Shown in pieces: positions 40,073-51,420 of a DNA stretch of 64,000 bases. The notes below the pieces were generated by a model. It ran no database searches. It saw only the letters and a program-made list of their open reading frames with translations, and was not told the DNA's origin. The stretch is from assembly GCA_019925095.2 (NCBI GenBank), contig CM034388.1:5230501-5294500 (forward strand). Direction: 5' to 3'. Made by a program: the position numbers and the translations under genes. The stretch is from Dendrolimus kikuchii (lineage: Eukaryota; Arthropoda; Insecta; Lepidoptera; Lasiocampidae). Every line of letters begins with the position of its first letter. The first letter of the stretch is position 1.

Positions 40073-40879
40073 AAATATTCCTAAATTATACATATTATGT
40101 GACCTACGGTAAAAAAACAAGCTAAATTATCTGTAATAAAATGTTGGTACTGCCGTTGCAAATCCATAACGAATATGATAACGCGAACGAAGTTTCGCTA
40201 TCACATGCTAGTATGTAACAGTTTTATAATATTCTAAAAGTCTGTCTATATATTGAGAACCAGAAACCACTCGCAACTCCGTCTGCATATACATACAGAA
40301 AGACAGGTAAAGAAGTAATGAAGATCTCATTCTTGCAATTTGCCTTAGGAACCCTAAAATGTCTGCTAAAGACAAGTTTAAGATCATCGTTGTAAAAGAA
40401 TATTCTAGAGATATATTTATAGACACTGAGAAACGTTGGCAAAATGATTAATTGCTTTAGTTTTTATGCCAGTATAGTTCCGGGTTTACTTACTAGTATG
40501 GTAATATCACAAAATATTTATATAGATACAGAAGACACGTAATATAAAATATTTAAATTGGCACACATATGTGGATCTCATGGTGTCACAAAATAATATT
40601 ATCAGGCCCTTTAATAGTATTTTTGATGTGAACTATTCATATTTTTGTTTTCAAATTAAACATTTTTTATTTCTGGATCTAGGTAGTTAGGCGACGGCTT
40701 GACAGGTGTGAAGAGGTGGCCGTCGTATGGCCGTCTACTAAGCATTTTGTCATTTGGCTAAGAAATCCTGAAGAATCATTCAATCGAAAATATCCCTTAT
40801 CTCAAAAACGACTAAATCGTTTAAGCTTTTAAATGTAACAAACATAGTTCATTAGATACCTGGTTGTTATAAAACTAAT
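40073..40879. other. Unassigned
   Basis: Two overlapping minus-strand frames at 40208-40442 lack recognisable domains. No supported feature. Confidence 0.4.
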
Positions 40880-41830
40880 AGAAAGTACTATGAAAATAAA
40901 GGGGTTTCGCAAGGAAGTGTGGTGGGGCCGTTGCTGTTTACGCTATATATTAATGATATTCCCAATTCCACAGAACGTTTATTAGATAGATAGATAACAC
41001 TTTATTGTTCACCAAATATACAATTTCAAAAATACTTTAATGTTTAATGAGTTATTACTGATGACAGTACAGTTACAATACCGTATACAAACAAAGAAAC
41101 ATACAGAAATGACATAAAATATTAATCGGTTCTGAGATATGGAATCATATTTTGGGGAAACTTTGTTTTTAAGGGGCAAAAACGGTGCATTAGGTCAATG
41201 TTTCACCTAAAAACAGCTGTAAACCCTATTTTTAGAAATACAGAATTTTTATTTTACTGTCTCTCTACATCTTTGAAGTATTAATGTTTGTGCTTAGCTT
41301 AAGCCAAATCTATTTCACCACTTAAGAGATGTAAATGTATCATCTATGGAGATGTAGTTCCACGAAACAGACGTAATAATTATCTTTATACTAGCTTTCT
41401 ATTTCTTCTATCTATATATTATTATAATTAGCTTTCTTTAGATAATTTCGGACTACCCTTATGAGTAAAAGTATCTTCTACATGGTTCCCATAATCTGTA
41501 ATAAATTACCTTCATACTTTGAAAATATAAATGATGAATTGTTTAAAATATAAATAAAGACTTTACTAAAAGAAATATGTATTACAATATTAATGAATAT
41601 CTAACTGATAAAAACTATTTCTTTCTTTTTAATTTTTCTTTTCTTTTTTCTCTATTATAACTATTATTTGTTTAAATTACAACTGAATTGACATTTCACT
41701 GTCACTTAGTTGCCTAAATATATACATTTGTGCGCTCCAATGGGGCAAAACTTGCTGTAATTCGACATCAACCATATTTTTCACCTATGTTACACCATCT
41801 CTTGTGCAAATAAAGAATTTGAATTAGAAA
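40880..41830 (+). mobile_element. Decayed jockey-type LINE relic
   Basis: 40890-40975 reads ENKGVSQGSVVGPLLFTLYI then NDIPNSTE, the GVPQGS motif of LINE reverse transcriptase. 41137-41260 reads LRYGIIFWGN and KRCIRSMFHLK, the C-terminal blocks. After stops, NKLPSYFENINDELFKI appears near 41510, and a gcaaataaagaatttgaat end at 41800-41820. Many stops and frameshifts. The FADD region is lost around a LINE-D tail at 40980-41060. Confidence 0.65.
40980..41060 (-). mobile_element. LINE-D tail fragment inside the jockey-type relic
   Basis: tagatagatagataacactt then tattgttcaccaaatata is the minus-strand tail and polyadenylation region of LINE-D. Confidence 0.5.
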
Positions 41831-42209
41831 AAAACAAAGAAATAAAACTAATTAATAATTTGTAAAAACTAACAACTACCTACTTATATTCACATGTAGG
41901 TAGAAATGTTACAAAGCTTTTGAGGTAATAAACTGCCATGTAAACTTGTATAGATAGATGTTCAAGCGAGTATATAAAGTAGGAACTTTAGTAAATTTAA
42001 TAATACACTGGAATTTTCCCCAGCCGTGGATCAACAGATCTTCATTGCCCCTTATCTATTTAGCAAGCAAACTTTCACACAGGTGATATATTGCATTAAT
42101 TTTTTACCAGGCGCACTTCCGCAACTCTTAGAAAATATTTTTTCTACTTATATGAAAATTTACTTAGATTATTTATATCTTTATAGATATTATAAACAGG
42201 AAAATATTA

Positions 42210-43493
42210 GGTTGGAGAAAAAGTTTCTTCGTATTTTATACAAAAATTCAAAAGGTTTTTTTATAAAGTTTATTTACATTTGACTAAAGTATGTAGGTGC
42301 CATTTTGTTGGATAACTTTTTGCCATCTTGTAGGTAGGGACGTGATCCCATTGCTATAAAAAATTTGGGGCTTCTGATCAAAAAACTGCGACAAGTGGTT
42401 TTGGCAGTCCTCTCGTGATGTTAACCTGACACTGCCTAAGGAATTCTACAGAGACCGAAACAGGTTAAAATCTGAAGGTTCAAGGTCAGGACTATACGGC
42501 GGAGGCATTAACACCTTCCAGACAAACTCTCGTAATTTTTTCTGAGTGGCTAAAGATGTGTGAGGTCTAGCGTTATCATGGTGAAAAACCACACCCCTTC
42601 TAGTGATTAATTCCGGCCGCTTTCTCTCAACTTTTTGCTTTAATCTCATCAGTTGTTCACAGTAAAGTTCAGAATCGATGGTCCTGCCTGGCGGTAACAG
42701 CTCATAATGAATAATGCCCTTCCAATCCCACCATACACACAGCATCACCTTGTTGCGAGTTAGCCCGGGTTTCGCCACAGTCTGTGAAGCCTGACCGGCC
42801 TTTGACCATGATCTTTTTCGCACGTTCTTGTCGTACGTGATCTACTTTTCACCACCAGTTATCAGCTTCTTCAAAAATGGTTCGGTTTCATTACGTCATA
42901 ATAAAGAATCACAAATGAGTACACGGTTCATTAGGTTTATTTCAGTGAGCTCATTTGGGTGCCTCCCAAATATCGAGCTTTTTTGTGTGCCCAGCTTTTT
43001 TCAAATGAACCAAAACCGTTTTGTGGTCAATTCCCAGTTCTCCAGCTATATCATAACTACTAATATGCCGATCTTGCTCCACTTTTTCAAAAATGGCATC
43101 AATTTTGTCCGTAACAGGGCGACCAGAGCGACGTGCATTTTTGATATCAAAATTTCCGGATTGAAAACGCTTAAACCAAATTTGCGCTACTCTCACAGAT
43201 ACTGCATTAGGTCCATAAACATCAAAAAAAATAATTCGCGGCTAGTGTTGCATTTTTACCTTTTTTGTAGTAAAATTTTAAAATGTATCATCATTAGATT
43301 CACTCATTTTAACAATAAGAAAAACAAATGAAAATCACACATTTTCTTAATTTGAATTTGGAATTGTCTTCTTTAAAATTAAAATTAAAACTTTTTAATG
43401 ATACCAAAGCCAGCCAGATACAAATGGTTATAGTCAAAGAGATCTTATTACAAGTTCATACATACTATATGCGAAAAGACTTTTTCCCCAAAC
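42210..43493 (-). mobile_element. Full-length dead mariner transposon
   Basis: 1284 bp flanked by TA (42208-42209 and 43494-43495). The terminal repeats align without gaps for 25 bp with five mismatches (ggttggagaaaaagtttctt against gtttggggaaaaagtctttt). The minus strand encodes a mariner transposase: an N-terminal part with IWFKRFQSGNFDIKN, RSGRPVTDKI and a helix-turn-helix (IAGELGIDHKTV), then WSKAGQASQTVAKPGLTRNK, HHDNARPH and SPDLEPSDF. The last two aspartates are 34 residues apart, the mariner D34D signature. It is inactive: an in-frame TAG at 42842-42844 just before ITYD, a stop after FNLFRSL (42446), a frameshift after DIW, and several stops near the N terminus. 41831-42209 before it is unassigned. 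Confidence 0.92.
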
Positions 43494-43549
43494 TATTATA
43501 TAAATATTATAAACGGGGAAGTTTGTAAGAATAAGAATAAATTGCCATT

Positions 43550-43645
43550 CAGCGTGGCAATGTGGCCATTTTTTTGGACACGCTGACAGCGGTCTGGAAC
43601 TGGATTTTATAGTTTAATTTTAGATTGTATATATAGTTTATATTT
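43550..43645 (+). mobile_element. LINE-M 3' fragment
   Basis: attgccattcagcgtggcaa encodes IAIQRGN, as at 535-560, followed by cagcggtctggaactggatt and the same AT-rich 3' sequence. Confidence 0.55.
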
Positions 43646-43998
43646 ATAATAAAACTACGTTTAAAACGGTTTTAAGCGCGGTAATTTAAAGTATATTTGA
43701 TTTTTGTTTTTCCGACGTTTTGACCACTTTTCAGTGGCCGTGATCACGGAAGACTAAGATGTCAAGTGTCAACGAGTATTGTTAAAGTTTTATTTAGTCT
43801 ACCGCAAACTTGTTAATTTTAAATTATTTCGTTTTAATTTTGTTTATGGTTATTATTTACTTTATGGGAGCCTAATCTAATTTACTACCGCTTCGCAACA
43901 CGCGTCGGAAAAACAAAAATCAAATAGATTACCGCGCTTAAAACCGTTTAAACGTAGTTTTATTATGTATACAAGTCGCGAAAACTTAAGAAAATATT
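43646..43998. mobile_element. Palindromic element Q with ~60-bp inverted ends
   Basis: ataataaaactacgtttaaa...tttttccgacg at 43646-43720 is repeated inverted at 43905-43966. The centre has gaccacttttcagtggccgtgatcacgg, itself stem-forming. A related copy at 49505-49770 lacks the left arm and shares the sequence to agtcgcgaaaactta beyond the right arm. No coding content. Confidence 0.65.
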
Positions 43999-44094
43999 AG
44001 TTTATTTTTAGTTAATTTAGTTTATTTTTAATTAGGTATTTGATTTCTAACAAAATATATTGAATATTGATAATAATAAATACATTTACTTGAC

Positions 44095-44316
44095 TGTAAG
44101 AATAAATGTATGGATGTATAGATGTATGGATGTGTGGATGCATGTTTGTTACTGTTTCACTCAAAAACTACTGAATGGATTTTGATGAAACTTTCCAATT
44201 ATATAGCTTACACATCAGAATAACACATAGGCTATAATTTTTAAAGATATAGTGTGAATTATCCAAAATGTAACGATTTTCCATCACCACGCGGGTGAAA
44301 CCGCGAGAACAACTAG
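44095..44316 (+). mobile_element. Helitron H2 copy, plus strand
   Basis: Ends cgcgggtgaaaccgcg...CTAG (44313-44316), preceding a T, with the cgcgg/ccgcg hairpin. gaatggattttgatgaaact and ttacacatcagaataacaca match the minus-strand copy at 9097. A GTATGGAT-type repeat marks the 5' part. Confidence 0.65.
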
Positions 44317-44604
44317 TCAGTTATTGACAAATTGTCTAACTGATGATGAACCGTTTAAATCCGTTGTTAGAGTTAGCGGAAAGCGACTTTGTTTTATACT
44401 ATATAAAAATGACAACCATTGTTCTGCTATCTGGAATAAGGCGGGACAGCGAATTACTTTCTAGAAACCTTCTCGCAGTGTTTGTTCTGTGGTAACAATG
44501 CCGATTTTTTTTCGAAATTATCTATCTTTAATCGGTAGCCTATTGAATATTATATCCGTCATGGTGATTAAACAATTATTTTGGGAAAATACCGTAGTTG
44601 CCTT

Positions 44605-44720
44605 TATAAGTGACTTCAAACAAGAGGAGGTTCTCAATTTGACTGTATGTTGTTTTTCTGTTTGATACGCGATTTCTCCGTCAACTGGGGACCGGTTTTC
44701 AATTTTTTTTCTATTCCAAC
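44605..44720. repeat. Repeat J fragment
   Basis: gtgacttcaaacaagaggag, gttctcaatttgactgtatg. Similar blocks at 45165-45345 and 45530-45665 share gacttcaaaa and gaagtcggtgcaa. From memory this is a common lepidopteran repeat. 44721-45164 holds nothing else recognised. Confidence 0.5.
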
Positions 44721-45164
44721 GAGTATACTTTTGAGGTTATCCCATTCTCATCAAATCAGGATCTGATGAGTGAGGATCCCAGGGAAATAGAGAGTAACCC
44801 TTGTTGAAGACCCCCTGCACTCATCGAAAGAGCAAACTGGTATGCGCGTGCCAGTATTACAATTTCTACAGCCGCTATATATATTAATGCACCGTTTTTG
44901 TATCCACCGTCATTCTTTGTGAGCTAAAAACAAGGAGAGAAGTCTTTTATCCTCGCAAGACTTATGTTTAATTTCTAAAACTATTCACGTACTTGCGTAA
45001 CTGAAAAGTATAAAATATTTAAAAAAAATGAAACCGACATTAAACTAAAAAGGAATAAATTAATATTTCCTACATATTTGGAAACATTTAAATGGTTATA
45101 GATATTTATTAGTATGTATTCAGTTATAAACCGTTTGTTTTCCGAATAAAATAAAATAAATAAA

Positions 45165-45345
45165 AATAAATATTGAAGTCGGTGCCAACTAAAACATAAA
45201 AAACAACCGACTTTAAGATGTAGAAAATACTTATTTTTAATCGACTTCAAAAAAAGAAGGAGGTTCTCAATTCGTCGGGATCTTTTTTTTATGTATGTTC
45301 ATCGATTACTCCGAGATTTATGATCCGATTTACGTGATTCTTGTT
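45165..45345. repeat. Repeat J copy
   Basis: attgaagtcggtgccaacta, caaccgacttt, aatcgacttcaaaaaaagaa and ggaggttctcaattcgtcgg. The aagtcggt/accgactt pairs are inverted, suggesting MITE-type ends. Confidence 0.5.
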
Positions 45346-45529
45346 TAGTGTGATGCGGAATAGTTGCCATTTGGTCCCCTAAAAATTGAACATAGTTTGG
45401 CACAGTAGTTTTCATTTTACGAACATTTTTTTGTTCCCGTTTCTTGGGACCTATATTTTTTAAGGAGCGCGGCACCTTTTGTATGTCTACCCATACATAG
45501 CTAGACACTAAAAAGTAACAAATAAAATA

Positions 45530-45665
45530 AAAAAACCTCGTTTAAAAAAACCGACTTCAAAAACTAAAAAAAGTATAAAATAACTTTTTTCTAAAGCTAT
45601 TATTATTAATATATATTATCTAAAACATCTTGAAGTCGGTGCAAAGTAAAACATAAAAATTACTA
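45530..45665. repeat. Repeat J copy
   Basis: aaaaaccgacttcaaaaact at 45548 and cttgaagtcggtgcaaagta at 45630 are inverted to each other around an AT-rich centre. 45666-46290 is unassigned. Confidence 0.45.
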
Positions 45666-46290
45666 TATTTTTTTGAAAATTACTAAGGACTAAGTTATTT
45701 GTTTGAAGTTATTAAAAAATGTCATTCCATTTCTGTTTTTTTTGTCTGTTTTGTTGTTTTATACCTACCCAATTAACTTCAATCTCAGACGGACAGACTA
45801 CACTTATATATAAGGATATGTTTTTATTATTATGGTTGGATGATTCGATATATTTTTAGATCTGACCTCCATTTTTATTATGATAGAAAATTTAATTATA
45901 TATTTAAACTAACAAAATAACAATAATGAAACTAGTTTTGAATGTGTCATGTATATAGCTGTATTTGTAAATAATTTGTTATTGTTTCTTATCTCAGGGC
46001 CGATTTTTCAATCACCACATTAAAGCTATTCATAGAATAAAGTGTAACAAGGAAAAATTAAAAATGTCAGTTGAATGAAGAAAACTGTTGAACGGTCACT
46101 CTTTTGAATTTACTCAAGTTCATTCTACTTCTACTATAGTTTGAAGCTTCATGTCGTTTTATTAATTAAAACATATTAAATCATTTAAAAATTGGTCTTC
46201 CTTTCTTTTTTATTTTTGATTTAATTGGGTCTAGAACTTTGTTATCTATACATAATAAAAGATATAAAGCGAGAGAAGAACGACATGTAG

Positions 46291-47062
46291 TGCCATCTAG
46301 TTAGTGATTTTAGATTTAGGAGATTATCACTTAAGGTTATGGTGTTTGAAAGAGAAGAAACCAGAACGAATGCAAGGATAATGGTCGATGATGTTATGCT
46401 GGAGCAAGTGAATGAGTTTGTATATCTTGGATGTGCTTTTAGCAGGGATGGAAGGTACACCGCTGATATAGAAAGAAGAGTGAATTTGGGGAATAGTTTG
46501 AATGGAGCGTTAGGTAAACTTCTAGGCGCTAAGAACCTCAGCCAGAAGGCCCAGCTCGCCGTACACAACGCGGTGCTGGTACCTACGCTCACGTATGGAA
46601 GCGAGAGTTGGGTATGGAAGAGAGAGCATGAAAGTAGAGTAAACGCGGTCGAGATGCGAGCACTGCGCAAAATCTGCGGAGTGACGCTCGCGGACCGCGT
46701 TCGTAATACCGAAGTAAGAAAGAGAGTTGGTCTGAAAGAGAGTGTCGGGGTGAAGGTAAGGAAAGGAATGCTCCGGTGGTTCGGGCATGTGGAAAGAATG
46801 ACTAAACAGATATATAATGCAAAAGTGGATGGATGCAGATGTCGTGGAAGGACACGACACACCTTCCATGATCAAATTGATCGTGTACTAGAAGAAGGTG
46901 ATGTCAGGAGCCTTAAGAACAGACGAGCGTGCATGACAAGAGTTATGAATGTCAAAGAAGCAAGTGAGGTGTGTAAGAATAAGCCTAAATGGCGCTCTGT
47001 TGTTCGTGTCTACCCCGCAAGGGAACTGGCGTGAAGTTATGTATGTATGTATGTATGTATCA
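46291..47062 (+). mobile_element. RTE-1: longest copy (C-terminal ORF2 domain and tail)
   Basis: The frame is open from 46291 to the stop at 47034. From the ATG at 46339 it gives 231 codons: VMVFEREETRTNARI, EFVYLGCAFSRDGRYTADIE, LVPTLTYGSESWVWKREHES, NAVEMRALRKICGVTLADRV, GMLRWFGHVERM, HTFHDQIDRVL and YPARELA. These blocks follow the reverse transcriptase in RTE-like LINEs. The endonuclease and catalytic RT are absent because of 5' truncation, so this is a non-autonomous relic despite the intact frame. It ends in at least five TATG units. Confidence 0.88.
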
Positions 47063-47689
47063 CTCAAGATCGAAACCATATTGAGAAAAGTATGGAGGGT
47101 AGAGGTAAGGAGAATCATCGCATATAGGAAAATAATTGAAGAAGTGTCCAGTTGTAAGCTGTAAATAACAGTTCAAAAACCGTCCACAATGGCGCTGATG
47201 TAGACAAAGTGTATGGTATGAATGTAGCTGTTGTAGACGAATCGAAATACGCTGAGTTAAAAAACATATTTCTTTGGCGACTAGAGTAGTTGGTGACAGT
47301 ACACTGTTATAAAGCGTCAACTACTTACGTGGCACAAATTAATTTACTAAATATAACCTCAAAGAATTGTTACGTGAAAACGTGAATAGTGATTTTATTT
47401 CGTGAACTTTGAACAATACGCTTAGTGATTTTGTAATATTTAATTTTATAAAACTAAAACACTATAATACTACTCTAATAACTTTTGGCGTTTTCTTTAG
47501 AATTCACCCTGATGCCAAAGTGGCGCCACCCTAATTTAATGAATTTCGATGGACACGTCAAAATTGCCGTACACTATCATTTCAAGCGTAGTCTTTCTGA
47601 TTTCGGTATTCTGTTAATTCCAAATGTGTGCCCGCGGCACGCCACTATCTAAATATTCATAAGTGAAAACTTGCGAAATAAATGTTTAA
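47063..47689. other. Unassigned; MITE end motif at its left
   Basis: 47092-47115 (tatggagggtagaggtaagg) matches the terminal repeat of the MITE at 24435. No second end was found. The rest shows no supported gene. Confidence 0.35.
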
Positions 47690-48492
47690 CATTTTGATAG
47701 CTTTTACATATTTACTTATACTTGAGCGACTTCAGAATTTCTGTATCAGGTTCATATTTGGTTTGCGAAAATATGACCATGTTTCTGAATTTCGTATGAA
47801 GCTCAAGTGGCTTCCTATTCGTTTTCGCCGGAATACTCACATTCTAACTCTCCTTTATAATATACTATTCAATCCTAATAGTCCTCTTACCTTAAGGAAC
47901 GTTTTGAATTCCTTCGCCTCTCCACTTCTCACAATTTGCGCACAGATACATATCGTAGACTCCTGACACCTGCACACACTTCATCCTTTTATGATAACTC
48001 TTTCACAGTGCAGGCTGTCAAACTATGGAATGCGTTGCCTCTTACTGTCAGAGAGGCTAAAACATTACCTACATTTCGGAACTCACTTAGAAAGTACTAT
48101 CTGTCTCTAAATAAATATGTCTAATATATTAAACATTTACTTATTTATCTATTGTAATATATAAAATGCTTGTCACATATAATGTTAACAAATATATTTA
48201 TTTAAATTATTTTGTATATACGTATATATATTACTATTACATTTTTTATATATATGTATTAAATTTATTAATTAGTGTAAGTATGTATATTTAAATTGTA
48301 CAGTCCTATCTGTTTTCTGCTTCACCTACATCGCCAGATTAGTTAAGAATTTCTTTTAAGCTAGGTTGCCTGAAAGAGATCGCTTTTAGCGATAAAGCCG
48401 CCTGTTGTTTTGCCAAGAAGTATTGTAATTATACATTTTGTTTTTGTATTTGTTTATTTTGGTGAGCAATAAAGTGTTATTTATCTATCTAT
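47690..48492 (+). mobile_element. LINE-D: ORF2 C-terminus and complete 3' end
   Basis: 47710-47930 reads LERLQNFCIRFIFGLRKYDH, KLKWLPIRFRRNTHILTLLY and NVLNSF. After a frameshift near 47930, it reads NLRTDTYRRLLTPAHTSSFY, AVKLWNALPLTVREAKTLPT and FRNSLRKYYLS, then a stop at 48122-48124. The 3' UTR holds aggttgcctgaaagagatcg, the gcttttagcgat hairpin, aaagccgcc, gagcaataaagtg and a TCTA tail. This copy links the hairpin 3' ends elsewhere to a LINE ORF (jockey/CR1-like). Confidence 0.8.
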
Positions 48493-48494
48493 AT

Positions 48495-48650
48495 TCATTT
48501 CAGCTGACACCATTTCTGCTAATGGTAATCGAATGTTTTTCTAATTTTATACCGTCACGACGACATCGAAAATATATTGTGGATTTAGTAGAATACGAAT
48601 TTTTGACACTATCGCAAGGGATTATCTTCGCAATGCTCAGATATTCAAAT
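48495..48650 (+). repeat. Unidentified repeat H
   Basis: tctgctaatggtaatcgaat, atattgtggatttagtagaa and cgaatttttgacactatcgc are shared with 22570 and, inverted, 15240. It directly follows the LINE-D tail. 48651-49013 is unassigned. Confidence 0.45.
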
Positions 48651-49013
48651 AGCAGAATTGGGTTGTTTGATATAGGGGTCGGCAGTGATGATAGATTGCT
48701 ACGAAAGTGGCAAACACCTTTCATTTCATCTTTATTTATTAATGTATACCTGTATTTATACCTGCGAGTAAGTGGAATGAATTTTATATTTTTTCAACTG
48801 TTCAAACAATCTAAACAATCGGCTCAGTGCTTGTTTATTTTGAGAGAAACCATTCTCACAGTTTTATATTACATTAAATTAATGTGCTCTAGGAAAATAA
48901 TATTCGTCCTGCGAAAAAACTAAACCATTTTCCGGGATAAAAAGTATCCCATGTCACTGCTGGGCATTGAAACTACATAAATACTAAGTACATAAAATTT
49001 TTCAGAAAAAAAG

Positions 49014-49284
49014 ATACATACATACACATACATAACTTCACGCCAGTTCCCTTGCGGGGAGGCACGAACAACAGAGCGCCATTTAGGCTTATTCTTACAC
49101 ACCTCACTTGCTTCTTTGACATTCATAACTCTTGTCATGCACGCTCGTCTGTTTTTAAGGCTCCTGACATCACCTTCTGCTTCGGTATTACGAACGCGGT
49201 CCGCGAGCGTCACTCCGCAGATTTTGCGCAATGCTCGCATCTCGACCACGTTTACTCTACTTTCATGCTCTCTCTTCCATAAAA
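49014..49284 (-). mobile_element. RTE-1 copy with an internal in-frame deletion
   Basis: The minus strand reads EMRALRKICGVTLADRVRNTE, then directly EGDVRSLKNRRACMTRVMN and on to the tail. About 59 codons present at 46.3 kb are missing, yet the frame continues. The end SPQGNW differs from YPARELA because of a one-base change of frame near 49060. Confidence 0.8.
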
Positions 49285-49504
49285 GAAAGAAAGAAAAAAA
49301 GATGTCGTGGTTATTCCGTGAAAGCGTTACATATAGACAGAGTCACTAATAATATTAGTATGGATTGTAGGCAAGCGCGGCGCAGGCTAATTTTTCGCAT
49401 CTCAGCGCCGGTGCTGCGTTGCAAACGCCGTAGGCAGCTTCCGGCGTGACGCTGGAGAGACCGACACGGACGGATGCTTACTTATTATGAAAATGAACTA
49501 TAAG

Positions 49505-49770
49505 TGATCACGGAAGGCAAAGATGTCAAGTGTCAATGAGTATTGTTAAAGTTTGATTTAACCTACCGCCAACTTGTTCATCTTAATTATTTAGTTTTAA
49601 TGTTTATTTATGGTTATTATTTACTCTATGGCTATGGATCACAGCTACTCAAAAGTGGCCGAAACGTCGGAATAATTAAAATCAAATAAAACACCGCGTT
49701 TAAGACCGTTAAAACGTAGTTTTATTACGTGTATTAGTCGCGAAAACTTAAAAAATATTATGTGAACTAT
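49505..49770. mobile_element. Palindromic element Q, left arm missing
   Basis: gtgatcacggaaggcaaaga, tgtcaagtgtcaatgagtat, aaaagtggccgaaacgtcgg, taagaccgttaaaacgtagt and agtcgcgaaaacttaaaaaa match 43740-43998 in order. The flanks at 49370-49460 and 49780-49860 are GC-richer (gcgccggtgctgcgttgcaa) and unassigned. Confidence 0.6.
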
Positions 49771-50389
49771 AGTAGTTCAGACGCGGTCTTCATCGGTCGC
49801 GTACAGCGTCCGTACGCAGCTTACGGGGTTTGTAGCGATCCAACGTGAAGGGAAGATATTACACGGGTTCAGTTTTCGCCAAAATTGCTACAAAACACAT
49901 CAAATACTTACCTAAAAAAGTTTTCGGACTCAAAAATAAAGATCTGGAATACAGTTGTTATATTTTAAATAGCTCTTAAAAACAAGTCAATAACCGACAA
50001 ACTGATCAAACTTGAATTTTTACTCTTATTTTAGACTTCGCAAGCTCTTGACGTAAGCCCTGAGATTTAGAACGTCATGGAAAGCTACCTTGAACAACAT
50101 TAAAGATAAAGAAAAAAAAAACGGAGAAGTGCGAGACGGTTCCCGGGTTCCGTAGCGGTTTTTGGAAGCAAACCTTTTTAGTTGTTTGCCTTTTTTATAA
50201 TTTGACAGTGTCAACATTCTTTTTTTTTAATTCTCTCTATATTTGTCATTGCATTGTATCGTAGGGGTACAAAATAAATATTAATATTATAAGAAAATTC
50301 TTGTGTTACTTCATATCCGAATTATATTATATACAGTTTACGTGCTCTTCACAGTGGTCACAAAACCAGAACAAACAAAACATAAGTAG

Positions 50390-50653
50390 AATTGAAGACA
50401 TGAGTAGATGAAGGAGTTATGTGACATTAAAAAAAATACGTTAAAGGAAAATTTAATGTGTAAAATATGTAATGTAAACAGGCAAGGAAACCATATTAGA
50501 ACTTAAAACGACGCTTTTTGAATTTGATTTTGAAAATAGTAAGTAATGAAGGAGTTATATGTGTAGCAAAGTGATAGTAAAAGAGCTTTGTAGGCCAATT
50601 TATCAATATTTACCAATTGTAACATATCCCTTTCATTCACTCATGTCTTCAAT
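50390..50653. mobile_element. MITE-like element with ~35-bp inverted ends
   Basis: aattgaagacatgagt at 50390 is exactly inverted at 50638-50653 (actcatgtcttcaatt). The similarity extends inwards (gatgaaggagttatgtgaca against gaatgaaagggatatgttac). 264 bp, non-coding. 50654-51202 is unassigned. Confidence 0.6.
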
Positions 50654-51202
50654 TACAAATAGCAAAAAGTGGTGCTTTAGAAGGGCTCTCGAAGTTTTCT
50701 ACCTAGTAATGATTTTTAAGATAGTTTAAAAAAAAAACTTTTAATGTATGGATTATTAATATGGGTTTCTTTAAATAATTCATAGGACAAATTATTTTTT
50801 ATTTTATCCAAACAAAATTCTTCATACGAATTTTCTTGTTTCCTACATTATTCTGTTTACATCGATATTAGTTCTTTAGTTTTCGAATAGATGGCATTAG
50901 TAGTAACAGTCAAGTTGATATTACACACGTCTTATTGGTATTAGTTCTTTCAAGAAAGTAGTACAGGGCTCTTAAGATCATCAGCAAATCTCCGACTAAT
51001 GACGCCAATACTATCTACGAAATTATGTCAGAAGCCTTTTACTGTGCTGGCTGGCAGGTGGTGGAATGCATTACAACGAGCATCAGAAGTGCAAAGTCAC
51101 TTACAGCTTTTAATAAACTCCTCAAAGGTCACTATCTAAATTTGTAAACAGTAATTTATGTATGTATATGTAACCCTATGCACGCATACATGTATATAAA
51201 TA

Positions 51203-51420
51203 CTAGCTGTGCCCGCGACGTCGTCCGCGTGGAATTTGCTTTCAAAACCCTCCGATTTTGAAACATTCTTCATTGGTGCTCCGCTCCTATTGGTCTTAGT
51301 GTGATGATATATAGCCTATTATAGCCTTCCTCGATAAATGGGCTATCCAACACTGAAAGAATTTTTCAAATCAGACCAGTAGTTCCTGAGATTAGCGCGT
51401 TCAATCAAACAATATTAGTA
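51203..51420 (-). mobile_element. Helitron H1 copy, minus strand
   Basis: The minus-strand 3' end cgcgggcacagCTAG is at plus 51203-51220, flanked by A before ctag on plus. The body gggctatccaacactgaaag and the 5' part to atattagtata are present, but the tttgtttgtttg segment is shortened. Confidence 0.75.

Noticed and set aside
42828..43331. Plus-strand ORF of 167 codons
   Set aside because: Antisense of the mariner transposase. The minus strand carries the transposase motifs.
48438..48923. Plus-strand ORF of 161 codons
   Set aside because: Starts in the LINE-D 3' UTR and runs through repeat H. AT-rich random composition with no domain.
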